Source of the DNA: Pagrus major
Lineage: Eukaryota > Chordata > Actinopteri > Spariformes > Sparidae
DNA: 64,000 nucleotides
NCBI RefSeq assembly: GCF_040436345.1
Contig: NC_133223.1
Coordinates: forward strand, 23,013,410 to 23,077,409
Reading direction: 5' to 3'
Shown here: in pieces, positions 15,508 to 29,600 of the stretch
How positions within the stretch are numbered: the stretch's first letter is position 1
Layout: each line of letters opens with the position of its first letter
Notes under the pieces: generated by a model
Database searches by the model: none
The model's input: only the letters and a program-made list of their open reading frames with translations
What the model was told of the DNA's origin: nothing
Position numbers and translations under genes: made by a program

Positions 15508-16544
15508 TTTTCAACAGTCAGTAGTTATGCCCATTGTTTTTAATTATCTTTCTATACACACAACCACCTTTTTTTTACCTAAACGTGTCTGTCTTTACTT
15601 ATCTTTGTTTAGCTTTGTTGTTCCTGTTGTCCTTGTTTTTAGTTATATGTCTATTTTTTTTTATTTCTTTCCTGTAAATTGTTCTTGGAGCTGTGTGAAA
15701 GTGTAGAGAGCAACTTAAAACCAGAGTCACATACTTTATATTTGTACACATACTCTACCAATTCTGACTGCCTAATTTTTGATTTAATCACATTGAACTT
15801 TTCATCATATAACATGGGGTCTAAAAGTCTGAGACCACATTGGAAAGTAAATAAAAAGTGTCAAGAAGTCCAATTGTTCAAAGCAAAAAGGGGCTTTCTC
15901 AGCGTCAAATCGTGGCTATCGAGGTGTCTAATGCTCAAAACTGGATCTTCAGAAACTGGATCAGTAGCATCCAAAGCATGATCGGGCAGACCCAAAGTGA
16001 CCACACCATCAGAAGATCAAAACATCAAGCTCAGTTCTCTGAGAGATAATAGTAAGAAATTCTGAAATTCAGGTACATTTTTCAAGATTCAGCTGAACCC
16101 TACTGTATCCATAATCTCCAACTCTAGGGTGCAACAACCTGGCTCCCAGTATTAGAAAGAAATACTGAAGTTATAACTTCACTTGAAAACTTGATAATAT
16201 ATAATGTTCAGTTATATTTTCTTTAAAATATATTCCCCAATATTTTCCCAACATGAAGGCACTAAATCCAAGTATTTATTTTACTTTAAAGTAATCAAGA
16301 TTAAATATATTGAGCTAAAAACTGCTGCAATCATCTTAAAAAAATCAAATGTTAAACAAATTCTTCGAAATTAATCAGTTTATTAATAAACAATACTCTG
16401 GATGAACTGCATGTTTAAAGATTATAAGTAGACTTTAAGATTGTGACCAAAAACTGAAGTAAAATAAAGATGGCAGATGTTTCTACAATAGTCTGTAAGA
16501 ACAAAATGAAATAATTAAAAGAAAACCTTTCAAACAAACAGTGC
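15508..16544. other. intergenic between tpt1 promoter and ranbp2 3' end
   Basis: AT-rich, no gene or clear repeat; the block boundary between the two conserved gene pairs falls here. Confidence 0.6.
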
Positions 16545-16560
16545 TTACTTGTAAAGCAAC

Positions 16561-16566
16561 TTTATT
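16561..16566 (-). promoter_or_regulatory. ranbp2: ranbp2 polyadenylation signal
   Basis: AATAAA on the minus strand about 800 nt after the ranbp2 stop. The interval 16545-17367 reads as its 3'UTR, AT-rich and with no gene. Another AATAAA lies nearer the stop at about 17067 and could be used instead. Confidence 0.5.
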
Positions 16567-17367
16567 TCTCTTTCATCAGCATTTAATTTGGTACAATAAG
16601 CACCATTTCAACTCGGTGATAATCTCAAACTATAATCGAACGTCTTTGTAAAATCCAAACCAGTTGTGTCGTCGTCATCGAGCCACCCTCTGTCCACGGT
16701 GAGATGACTCAATTTTTATGTGGTCGAGTAGGAAATCCAATTATCTGCACATTGTGAAATTCACCAACACAAAGAAAAATCCCTAGAGGAGCCCTGCAGT
16801 GAAAAGTACACAGAGGCGGCATTTGGAGAAAAGGCAGGGGCGCAGTTATAAACCAATAGGTGCAATTCAATTAATGACCTTTCAATTATAGTTAAGACTT
16901 CTTCAAAAAGAAAAAAAGAAAAGGGGGGAAAATACCCGAGTGGAGCTTATGAAGAGGGACAGCACATTCAAATTGAGCACATGCAAGACAAAAGAACAAA
17001 CATTGACATTAAAAAAGTAGTCCATGTACAATTATACACACAAAATAAACAAATGAGGAGAATTTATTGACAGACGAGGATCAAGATCCAAGTGCAACCA
17101 CGTGTGCCTCCTCCCACGTTCTACACCACGCTTCCCAGTTGTGACTGTGTTATAAAACAGCAAAGTAACTTCTAATCCCAGATTATTGGAGCCAGGTTTC
17201 TATGAGGAGTGGTATTGATCAATAGTCCTGTGATCAGAGTTTGACTCTCAGACGCCTAATGTGACTATGGATTCAGGGTTTACACTGCACAGGGAACGCA
17301 TTATCCAAAGTCATTAAACTTTAGAAGCTAAACTAAGCTCTCAATCTCGATCTTAACATTTAAAAAG

Positions 17368-17673
17368 CTAGAGCTGTCCACAGTCTGTGATGACGAGCTT
17401 CTTTGTGGGCGGGCCTCCCTTTGTGCCCAGCTCTCCCATCTGTAACACCACATCCATGCCGTCCCGAACCCAGCCGAAAGCCACGTGTTTGAAGTCCAGG
17501 TGTTCGGCTTTCTTCAGCGTGATGAAGAACTGCGAGTTGTTGGTGTCGCGCCCGCGGTTGGCCATCGACAGGATGCCCGGTCCCGTGTGCCGAACATCAA
17601 AGTTCTCATCCTCAAATTTGCTGCCGTAGATCGACTTGCCTCCTGTGCCGTCACTCTTGGTGATGTCACCGCC
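17368..17673 (-). CDS. ranbp2: ranbp2 exon 29: rest of cyclophilin domain and stop
   Basis: It encodes residues 2936-3036: [68 protein letters not shown] and a terminal ITDCGQL before TAG. The equivalents of the CypA catalytic arginine (FHRVIP) and of Phe113 (QFFIT) are kept. The position of CypA Trp121, important for cyclosporin binding, is histidine (AEHLD), as in human RANBP2. Confidence 0.96.
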   Translation of the reverse strand, partial: GGDITKSDGTGGKSIYGSKFEDENFDVRHTGPGILSMANRGRDTNNSQFFITLKKAEHLDFKHVAFGWVRDGMDVVLQMGELGTKGGPPTKKLVITDCGQL

Positions 17674-20600
17674 CTAAAAGATGAATGGGGAGCTTGTTAG
17701 TATTGTACATGGAAATACATCCCTCCCCATGTGAGACACAGTCATTATTAGGGCTGTAACGATACACCAACTTGCTGTGATACTATCGTGGGACTGTGAC
17801 AATATCTACCAACCTATGTGGATATATTGCTCGTAAAGTTCATGACTCTAACAAGGGAAATCAGTATGAACGCTTCTACGATCGCTCCTTGTCATTGTAT
17901 TAGTCTGTTCGAACAGCAGAGGGCGCAATCATACTGCTCAAGAAGACAGACTAGTTCTCACAAGACCCGCCCTACTTCGCCTCTGATTGGTTGGCTTTGT
18001 TGGTTTTGTTCTCAAATGCTTGACTCAAACTGTTAGCTCACACAGATGCTCCGGTAATGTCGGTTTTCGGCGGCGTTTGAGCTGTAGTAACGCTCCGATC
18101 CTCTTTACTCATTCTCCGGAGCCACTTTTTCGTTGCCAGAGTGTCTCTCGGCTCATTAGTTTGCTCATTGCTTCTAGCTGTTTGTTTTTACAAAGCAACC
18201 GCAAGGAAAACGCAATGCCATTAACACTCGACAAACACTGAACATACAGTTAAGAAGTAATAAAGCTGACAGAGATGCTGACAGATTTTCATGGCTCTGG
18301 TCCTCCACTGGACAACCAGAAGCACCCCACGATATTTCCCTGTGGTATCGAATATCAACATTTTTCAAAGCACTGTATAGAAGTTAGAAGTTCCAGCTTT
18401 GTGACAACACTACCGCAACATTAGCATCAATCAAATTAGGGCTTTGGTGACTAATCACGGCACAGATTACGTAAACATGTTGATTTGCATGGTGTACGTC
18501 GTATTATTTGCCTTGGAGAACCAGCTGCAGCTAAAAATCTTCACCCACTAACATCTTAAGTGTGGAGTATTTTTGGACAGAGACTCAACAATGTGGTGCT
18601 CTGTTGTTTTGTGATTTGGAAATTGCTTATCACATCAGTACAACTGTGATGCAAAAACACTAGGAGCTTTTTAAAGCACCATCCTGTTTAGTTTCTGTCC
18701 ACACCCAAGTGTGATAAATCACAATTATCCGCACAGAGAACATGTTTCTGGAAAAACTATTGAGCTGAACAGAACACATTTATAACAACAAACCAGCTGA
18801 GAAGTTATGTGAGGAAGCAGGAGTCAACAACATAGATGAAAAAAAATCATAGTGTGGCAGTGGAGATGCACCATGATGAAATGAGTGGTACAATGTGAAG
18901 TCTAGACTGTGTAGATCCTTCAAAATAAATGTGTTACCACCACCAATTCAAGTGTTACCACTTTGTTCAGAGTAGATTTTCTGTGAATGAGTGCAGAATG
19001 CTTGCGCAGTCAACAAAACCAGGGCAAACTCAGGGAGCAGTTTTCCATTGCCCTCCCACAATTTCACTTTTTTTTCCTTTTTAGTTATCGTAACCTTTTC
19101 CTGGCACTGTAAAGCATGCAGTCTGCTGTACTGTTGCGCCTCGTCCTCCTCATTGAGTGAGAGAAGGACAGAGAAATGGAGGAGCGAAAGAATAGTCAAA
19201 CAAATTTCAGATGCCCTGGAGAGAAGAATTCCTGTTTAAAGTTTTTAAAAGGGGCTGTAAAATCTGCTATGTTGCAATCAGGAGGGTTGCACTGTGTCAG
19301 TCCCCATCGAAAGGCTGACAAACAGGGCCGTGGCATGCACAGAGTCTCTAAGGGGCAAAAAATGAATGAAGGAATGAAAAGTGATAAATATTACTTTATG
19401 CCACAGTGAGTGACTTATTCTGCGCTGTTTTCTGAGGATTAAAATGGGGTTAGGACTCCCAGAACCCCACTTTGGTTTCAAAATCCTCCCTATTTTTGAG
19501 GTCTCAAAGTTTTTATATGGCAGATGATGATCATGACAGATTTCAGGACACGACATGCAATATTCAAACTATCAGCCCAACCTTGCGAATAAGTCAGCGG
19601 TACCGAAACAGAAATATCTTATTTGTTTTGTTACATTTAGATCGAGCTTTGTTGTCACAAACGCATCAGTGCTTTAATAACAGCGTGTCACATCTTGATC
19701 TCCTCACCTGACACATGAATGATGGTATGACCCTGTGGAAGATGGAGTCCCGCAGTCCGAAGCCTTTCTCGCCGGTACAGAGAGCCCTGAAGTTTTCCGC
19801 GGTCTTGGGGACGATATGGGAGAAAAGCTCGATGGTGATGGTGCCTAGTGTTTCACCGTCGGCTGTCACTTTGAGGAACACCCGGGGGTTAGTGTCTCTT
19901 GAGTGCTCTTGAACTCTTGACATCTGTGGTGAGGACGCACACGATGATTCGCTATCACTTTGGCCCATGCGACTCTGACACCCGCAGAACGTCTTCTTGA
20001 AGGATTCGGCGATCTCTGCGGTTTTGAACTTAGCCGCCAGTTGCTCCACTACACCTTCGCCATCTGGAAAAAGAGAGGGAAAGACGAGGGAGTATCAGCA
20101 AGAGGACGGATAAAAAGTATCAGTATCAAGTATCAGCTTATCACAAAGTAATCCGTTTTAATGTAACTGGCTAATGTCTGCCCTCAAAAAATACTTCTGT
20201 GTACCTGAGTAGTCGGTGGCCGTCCAGATCAGCGCATTGGCCGAGACGTCCATGGGTTTGAGTTCCATCGCCTGTGAGATCGTGTGATTGGCACAAACTC
20301 TCAGCACCTGCTCTCTTCTCATCAGGATTCGGTAGAAATGTTTGGTTGGGTGGAACATGATCTTGATGTCACCGATGCCTCGCTCCTTCCACTGGCCCAG
20401 GTCCCGGTCCCATCGGTACAGCTTGGTGCGCTCCTTGAACAGGATTTCTTCATCCTCCTCTCCGGACTTCGTTTCCACCTGAGAGATGGAAAAATTACAC
20501 AAAGATGAGGTTCTGTTCGCCAATTACCAAACTTCACTCTAATGTCTAAAAAGCATTTTAAATGTACCTCTGGTAGTGACACTATTGGCTCAAAGTGAAT

Positions 20601-23600
20601 GTCCACATTATTAGCGGCATCCTCTTCATCACTGCCCTCCTCATCGCCATTGTTTTTTGGAGCTGGGGTCACCGCCGCCCCGAATACTGCCGCTCCAGCA
20701 TTGGCCCACGAGAAGTTAGAGTCTTAATAACAGAGGAAAACAATAAATATGCAGTGAAATGTTATTTTGTTGTAGTAATGTGTTGCTAACGATGGTTGTC
20801 AAAAAGCCCATTTCAAAGAAAACGTCCAAACCATTTGTTCCAAATGCATATCCGTCTGTGGTTTTGGCCAAGTCAGCAAACGAGAAGCCTCCCAATGTGT
20901 TGAAGCCAAAGCCGGAGGAGTCTGTGGTGGGAGGAACAAAGTTATCATTAAATACTTGAAAGAATGTAGTGTTTCTTATTCCTCTCATTTCTATATGCAG
21001 GACTACAGCAGACAACAACATGAACACTGTATAAATTCATGTGAGGCAACAGAAAAAAGCGCTCTGATCCTTTACTTAAGTAAAAGTAGGTAAAAGTATA
21101 TAAAACAATGAAACCGACAATTCATTAAAAACATTCAAAATCTTAAGTATAAATCAGCAAATATGTATTTAAAGCATAAAAAAAGCTGTCAGGAACATTT
21201 GAATAAAGAAGTCTTTTTCTCAAATGCAACATTTCACTGCTGACCCACACAACTGTAGCAACGAACAGGAAGTGGTGTATACCTTGACCAGCGGTTGTAG
21301 CAGTAGGAACAGCAGCTGCAGTCCAAGTGGTGGACTCTGGCTCTGGGGTCTTCTTAGTGGACAGATCAATGGGAGAGCTGCTGCCCTGAGCTTCAGTCTT
21401 AGTCTCTGTCGGCTGGTCTGAGGTCTGCTCCTCGGCTGCAGGTGGCACGCCTGCAGCTTCTACGATGCTGGATGACGGCTCCGACGACGGCTCCTCGAGG
21501 GCTACAGGAGGGCTGCTAGAGACCTCTTCAGCTTGGTTTAACTGGGCGTCCTGAAAGAAGTTAGGAATTAAACTTCAGTAAAACTGATGGACTCTTGATA
21601 TAAATCTACATCTGGTTAAACTAACTCAGTTACGCCAAATATACTGCCTGCTTAAGCCAAAACAAGTCAAATTAAAAGAACAACATAATATGATAATGCA
21701 CTCTGAGGTATGCCACCAGCAGGAATAAACAGACTGACAGTAACTTAAATGAGCGTGCCAGGAGACTATCTACAAACTGTGTCCATTACCAGGTCTTGCT
21801 GTGCCTTGCGGACTTCTGTCTCAAAGTCTTCGGGCTTGTCGTGGTCTGTGTCGCTGTCTGTGGTGCTCAGGCCGCAGAAGAAGGTGGGTGGAAGCTGGAG
21901 GCTTTTAGCCTTTTCCTCTTCCTCTGGTGTCGGCTTCTTTTCCCACACCACCTGGCAGTCTGGCTCTGAATACAATTACTGTTGATTAAGTCCGCGTACT
22001 TGTCATCACATGGTGGAGAAGATCATTATTTATCCCAACAGCCATAAAAATGTATGTGAAATAAAATAACATACCTTCACCACAGGCTGCAGCCTTCCTC
22101 TCAGGAGGATCCGCGTAGAGCTTTCCATTCAAGGCTCTTACTGCCGACTCAAAGTCCTCGTCTGGAAAATAAAAAAAAACTTTTTTAAAAAACCCTTAAA
22201 ATCACATTTTGTCTTGTTCTTTTGCTATGAACAAGATGTTCATTCCAGTTCCCTTCACGTGGAACAGAGACAGTTGTTTATTTGTTCTACTTCAGCTTGT
22301 TGACTTCATCGTGTCATTCATCTGGATTTAATTTTTATTTTATACCCTAATATACTTTCAAACCATTGTTTTTAAACACTTTGTCATTTTTTGGGGAGTT
22401 ACTTATTTTTTCATGCAGTCGCATTTCCCTGTTTTTTTCCTTTTTGTCTCATTTTTTTTTGTCTTCATCATATTTTGTTTTCATTGGTTTGGTTAAAAAG
22501 TGACTAAATAAAAAATAAATCAAAATAATCTTGATGTTTTGTTGCTTTCTCTAACCACTGTATTTGTTTGAATGAAACCTATTTTACGTACTTATTTTCC
22601 ATACATTCAAATTCAGGATGGTTTTGTCAAATGTACATACAGCAATCATGCAGGCAGCAGGCAACGACCGCTTTAATAAAATGGTGCACTAAAAAAAGCA
22701 CTTTAGAGCCTTTTCAGCCTTCTACGGGGATGCATTTGGTCATATTCTGGTTTTATTAAATGAGCTGATTGTGAATTAATAAAAAAACAAAACAAACTAT
22801 CAATGAAAAAAAGAACATTTTCAAGATGAAACAGAAATGAATATGTACTGTGTTGTCCGAGTTACCATGTTTACTTAAAGCCCACAAACTTTTCCACCCT
22901 TGTTTCTGATCTTTTGGTCTCACCATCAGTTTGGTCGTCGCTGGCGTAGCCTGGTTCATTCTGGTAGCAGAAGAAGGTGAGAGGCAGCTGGAGTTTCCTG
23001 GCTAAAGCTGCCTGTTCAGCAGTGGGTTCCCTGACATACACAACCTCCACCTCCGAGTCCTCGTCCGACCCTGCGCTGCCTCCTTCTGCCTGAGGGGGCC
23101 CTGCGACAGACATGATGGGAGAACAATACAGTCAGGCTGGTGAGGAAGGGAAGCAGAAATTAAGCTGCTTTAATCCCTTTATAAACTCAGGTGTTAGTTC
23201 CACACACACAAACAAGTCATGCACAGCAGAATGAATAGCATGCATCTGATTTACAAACATGTGAGACATGTTGTATTAAGAGAGTATTTCTGTATGCAAA
23301 CATCTGTGTTTCTCATTTTATTTGACCGACTCTGCACTTACTCTTTGTAACATGGTACTGTAGCATTAAACAGCATTAAATACCTGAGCTTTAACTCTAA
23401 TTAGCCATTGCTGAGGTGCACATCGCTGGCAGATGCCAGAATAGCCGGGGAATTCCACTTCATGCTGTTGCTACACATCCTGCACTAAAAATGGCACGTG
23501 TGACGTTCGCACAGTTGAACGCTCTCTGTGGAATCTGCTCAGCTCACCTTCCAAAAGACATCAGGCTTTCACTGATGTGTCTCCTGTTGCAGTACAAAAC

Positions 23601-26600
23601 TCTAGTTTGATATGTCCGTTGATTCAAAACGTGCTACTGTAACTGCTCACTACAACATTCACATATTCCAATTTTAACTTCCCGACATCGGTGAATGTGG
23701 AATCTCTCAAAAGATTCTGCAGAAATATAGCAAAAATGTTTAGCAACTATGGATTGTGAAAACAGCACGAGATCTTCTGATTGTCCTTCAGTCTAGAACA
23801 AACTGAAGGACATTTGCTCTTTATTAGGGTGGAGAAATAAAGTTTAGACTTAAGCCCGACCGACACTGATTTTTGGGGCTGATGCCGATATTGGTTCAGT
23901 AACCCTCAAATGTGGTTATCAAACACTTGTGACAAAGATGTGTCATTTTAGCAGGATATTTACAGTTTAACAATAAACTTTACCGACTAAAATGACCTTA
24001 AACTTCACTGGGAATGTAATAATTATAAATTACCTTAAGCATCTTATTGAATTATAATCTTGGAAACAAACAAAACAAACATAAATAAATCAATAAATGT
24101 TTCATATCGCTGCATATCGTGCAACATGTATGCCAATATGATACATCTGTGAAAGGCCAATATTGTCCATCCGGGCTCTAGTTTAGACAAAATTAACCGT
24201 TAAGGGCTAAAACTAACAACTAAACTTTGTTTACCGTGTTTGACCTCTTATTTTAGCAAATGAATTACTCTCAAGAGAGTAAACAAACAAAACTGTAAAG
24301 AAAGTGCACAAAAGGAACAATTAAAAGGTAACCCGATGAACTTGTTTGATTATTTACATGATATTATCATATATGTATTTTTTACACAATATCAATAGTT
24401 AATTTTTTAAATATCACGGTTGTTGTAAATATTGGGATATTGTGACACCCCTAATATCAACATGAGAATTTTATCATGACATAATTATATGGAAAGACAA
24501 AGGAAATAAAAGGGATCCTTGTTTTTTTAGCTAAATCTACTCAAGAAACTCAACTAGATAAATCTATTTTATCTATCTTTAAAATAACAACTTTTAGGAA
24601 ATTGCATTTTCCTTATTTAACAGCATTACGCACCATTTTCCCTCCTGTGTGTGTCACTTAAATCTTGAGACATAGGTACTGTTTAAAAATATACTATGTA
24701 ACATTCATACATTAAATTCATTCCACGAAGGTGACTGAACATAACGTGAATTAAACTTCTGTGAACCTTTCTGCCCGAGTAGCGTAGATACATTTTCATC
24801 AGCAATGGTAGTTTAACAATGAAGACTCCCATTATCCCACTCTGCTCATGTCTTTTGTTTGATCTTGAGTCAAAGACCCCTAGTGGCAGAAAACACATAC
24901 TATGTGTTTAAGTGTTACTATAAATACTAAAATTATTTGTACAATAAAAACTGCATCTCCACACACTGGACATGCAACACGTTAGCTTCAATGTTTTTTT
25001 CCACTCCGTGCATCCAGGTTATTTCTTTCTAGTAGTAAGGGCCAGCCAGGTGACAGCTGAGAAGTGTTAACACACACTGCAGTGATTAGAGTACCTGGGG
25101 GTTCAAATTGGGTGGTTGATGTGCTGGTCCAAAAAGCCATTGGGTTATCTTTGAAAAGCCTAAAATCCAGCCCTAAAGGATGATGGGTTGTTGAGCGAAG
25201 AGAAACTAATTGTGAGGCTGGTAACATAATCAGAAAACAAGGCCAAAATGTGAAATACTCTGTTTGTGAATGAACTGTGTTTAAACTCTGAGGGTATGCA
25301 CCACATGTGTATATTGTAAAACAGTTTTACTGAAGGCACAGAATACCAGAATATAACATGACGTATATAAAGTGGCTACATGGGGAGATTCTGTCCTAGA
25401 AATTTTTGAGAAGGGTCTCGGCTCAGTCAGCTAAGATGAAGGAGCAATGAGATGCAGATGAAACAAGACGATGGAGTAAAACTCAAATGAACAAAAACAG
25501 TCATGATACTCATTCAAAAACAGAAAATCAGACATATATGGCACTTATATTCAGATATTTCTTTACCTTTCTCTGGGATTTTGAAGGCTGGTGCTGCAGG
25601 TGAAGCCTTGGAAGGAAGTCCAGAATCTTTGGCTTTTGAACTGGATGCAGACTCCTCAGATTGAAATTTAGGAGAGCCAAAAAACCTCTGAAGGCTATCG
25701 GTGCCAAAGACAAACTTAGGGGGTGACACCACCGTCTTTGAGGGGTTGACTGGACCCGGAGAACCAGCTGCACACGGCTTACCATCGGGGGAAAGCTCTG
25801 TACGTTCCTTTGTGGTCTCTTCCAGGACAGCGATGGCTGCCTTCCCACATACAGTTGGTGCTGTCTGTGGAGACGCTGTGGCTCCGCCGTCTTGAGGTGT
25901 GGTGACCCTGGATGTCACTGGAGTCATGAGTTCCTGTTTTTCTTGTGCAAACCTGGCCTCCTCAAAGACCTGTTTGAATGTGTTTGCAGTGTCCTGCAGC
26001 TTGAATCTCACAGCCAGCTGCTCTATATTACCCTCTCCTTCTTCAGCAAAGTCCAAGGCGCTCCAGACCCAGGCCTTCTCGGCACCCTTCATAGGCTCCA
26101 GCTTCATGGCTGATGAGATCCAGTGGTTGGCACAAATCTTAAGCACCTGGTCTCTCCTCATTATCAACCTCACTCGTTTGGTGTCGTAATTTTGCAAAAG
26201 CTTGAGGTCTCCAATACCCCTTTCCTTCCACTGACCCAGTTCTTTATCATAGCGGTACAGCTTGGCCCTGTGAGTAAAGACCACCTGTTCATTCTCCTCG
26301 CCTGTAGAAATCTCCACCAGGTCAGGCAATGGCACGACAGGTTCAAAGTACTGGCCATCCCTCTCCTCATCCTGGGTTACATCCTGCTCATCATCGGTGC
26401 CCACTGACGCTCTGCTCTGGTTCAGCTTAGCAGGAGACTTGGAGGGGCTGATGCCAGGTTGGAAGCTGAAGTTGAACCCACCAGTGGACTCTCCGAAGCG
26501 GAAAAGGTTCTTTCGCAGGGGGCTGCTGGCGAGGGGAGAGGCATAGACTGAGGAGTCGGCGGTATCATCTAAAGCCTCTTCTCTGAGGTCGTAGTTATCC

Positions 26601-29600
26601 CACTCCAAGGTGGGTCCAGTTGTCTCACCAAGAGGCTTGATTGCAAGGCTTGAAACATTGCCGGATGCTGTGATGTCTCCTTGGTTGTCGTCATCTTTGA
26701 TCTTTGTTTTCTCGTCTGTTAAAAAGGATTTAAGGTCTTTCAAACCAGACTTCATTTCCTCTGCTTTCTGAATGAGGTGTGCTGTTCTGCCCGAGTCGAC
26801 AAGCTTGTGGGGGGTTTGTAGGGGGATGTCCAGGAGAAGTCTTTGACACTCTTCAAACTTCTCCTTAAACTCCTCAGCGAGCTCTGAGGTTTTGAACTTT
26901 GCAGCCAACTGTTCAAGTTTAGCATCTCCATCAGAGAAGTCATTGGCCAACCAAATCCATGCTTTGTCTGAGCCTGCCAGGGGCTTCAGATTCATGGTGG
27001 TGGTGATCCAGTGGTTGGCACACACCTTTAGAACTTGCTCTCGTCTCATCAGCACCCTCAGCCTGCCATTACTGCTGTTCTTCAGGAATTTAAGGACTCC
27101 TACGCCACGCTCTTTCCACTGACTGCTGCCAGCGTCAAATCTGAACAGTTTGACACGCTGAGAATAAAGAACTTGTTCATCCTCCTCCCCCGTCACCAGG
27201 TCCACCTTATCAGGCATCTGGACCACTGGCTCAAACTGGATGTCATCATTTTCTTCTGTTTTATACATGCCATCGTCCTCCAGCTCATTTGTTGCATCGG
27301 TCTTGGTGGGGGTTGCCTGTAATGATGTGAACAGCTGTTCACCAGCCCCGGAGAAACCTTGGAAATTGGGATCTTTCTGGCCAAACTGGAAATCTCCTCC
27401 AGAGGATTTTGCCAAGTCTGCAAAGCTGAATTCACTGCCTTTACCAGCAATTAATGGATTTTGATCTTCCTCAGCTTGCTCCACTGAGGGTATTGACACA
27501 TTTTCATTCTCCTTGTGTTTGTCAGCTATACTTTTCAGAAAACTAGAGGCTGACCCTGATGGAGGTTCATTATCAGTTGAGGGGGTCTCTTTTTCGGGTT
27601 CCTGAATGCCAAACTTGAAGCCACTAGCCGGAGTGGGCATTGAGAACGAGAAGGCTGAAGAACTTGTGGTACTAGATCCAGACTGAGGAGCTTCAAACTT
27701 AAAAGAAGCAGCTGAGCTTGTATCTTTGCTTTGACCAAACTGAAAGGTTTTGGCAGTGTCAAAAGGCATTGTAAATCCAGTTGCAGCAGGCTGGCTTGAT
27801 GAATTCTTGGTGCCAAAGCTAAAACTGAAGGTGGAGGCTGAAGGAGCAGCGCTGGTTGTGCTTTTAGCATTCGGATTTGGTGTCAGACAGGCCACACACT
27901 TACTGGCAGAGCCATCGTTTCTCACCAGACAAGCGTCACAGTCCCATTCTCCATCCTTCTTGCCGAACATGGCTGCTAAAGAGGAGGGTTCATGTGGGGC
28001 GTGGCAGGAAACACATTCAACAGCTGATGCATCATTTCTGACCAGGCAGTTATTGCAGTCCCACGTCCCGTCCTTTTTTACAAAATCAGCCCCAAAATCT
28101 GACACTGCTGGCAGATTTGATGCTACTGGAGCCCCCTCTGTTGATTTAGCAGCAGGGTTGGGGGTTTGACAGGCGACACATTTGTTAGAAGAGGCTTCAT
28201 TTCTGACTGCACATATATCACAGTCCCACTGCCCGGGCTGCTTCATAAACTGGGCGCCAAACCCTGAGCCAACAGCAGATATTGAGGGCTGCACTGCAGC
28301 ATCTACATTTGGTGGCACTGCAGTCGTTTTAGGTGAGGCTTTAAGAGCGTTACAAGAAACACAACTGTCAGCAGAGGCCTCATTTCTTGTAGAACATGAC
28401 TCACAGTCCCACTGACCTGGCTTCTTGCCAAAGCCAGCCCCAAAGCCAGCACCAAACGCACTGGTTACAGTGTCAGCAGGTTTTGAGGTGCCAAATGTGA
28501 AAGAGGAGGGTACAGAAGCTCCAAAAGCACCAAATCCAGTAAATGTAGAGCCAGAGCTACTTGGTTTGGATGAATCAATGCCAAATTTGAAAGTAAAGGG
28601 ACTTGCTTTGGTTTCAACAACAGGCTGAATGTCGGGCTTGGATGAGGCATTGGGATTTGCAGTTTGACAAGCAGCACATCGCACATCTGTGGGTTTATTT
28701 CTCACACAGCATATAGAGCAGTCCCATTCTCCTTCTTTGGCTGCGAACTGGGCTGCGAGTGAGTCAGAAACGTTTAGGGTTTCCTCTTTCTTCTCAGGTT
28801 GATCATGGCTTTCTGGTGATTTGAGCACAATTTTCTGGGCTTCCTCAAACTTGGCTTTGAAAAGCGATGCCTCATCTACTGTTTTGAAGCGGATGGCCAG
28901 CTGTTCCGGCTTAGGCTCTTCATCCGCATAATCAATGGCATTCCAGACCCAGGATTTGTCAGAGCCAGCATTCGGTTTCAGTAGCATGTCAGCAGTGATG
29001 TAGTGGTTTGCACAGATCTTAAGGACCTGTTCCCTTCTCATTAGGAGGCGGACCTTCCCTTTAGTGCTGTGTTGTAGGATTTTAACATTTCCAATTCCCC
29101 GCTCCTTCCATTCTTTTGTCTCTGTGTCGAATCGATACAGCTTTGCCCTGTTGCAAAAGATTTCCTCTTCCTCCTCCTCACCTGTTTTCACATCTACTTT
29201 ATCAGGTAGAGGTACAATGGGTTCAAAGTGTGGACCATCCTCATCCTCCTCAACATGAGTGCTGTCATTATCGCTCTCCGCTGCCCTTTCCTCTTCTGCA
29301 GTCTTGCCAAGCCCAAACACTGGCTTTGTAACATCACCAAATTTAAATGGCTGCTCCACCTTTCCAAACAGACTTCCAGTGCCTGTGCTCTGTGTGGAAT
29401 CAACAAAAGAGAAGGGAGTGGCATTTTTAGTGCCAAAGGTGAAGATGCCTGTTTGGCTGGGAAGCTGCTCCTTGGCTGGAGACCTCTCTAGAACAGGATC
29501 TGTTTTAGTGGGAATGTCTGATGTAAGAAGACCAAGCAGACTTTCACTGTGCTTGGCCTGTGAAGGTGGGAAAGTAAAATCTCCATCGTTGGATTTAAAG

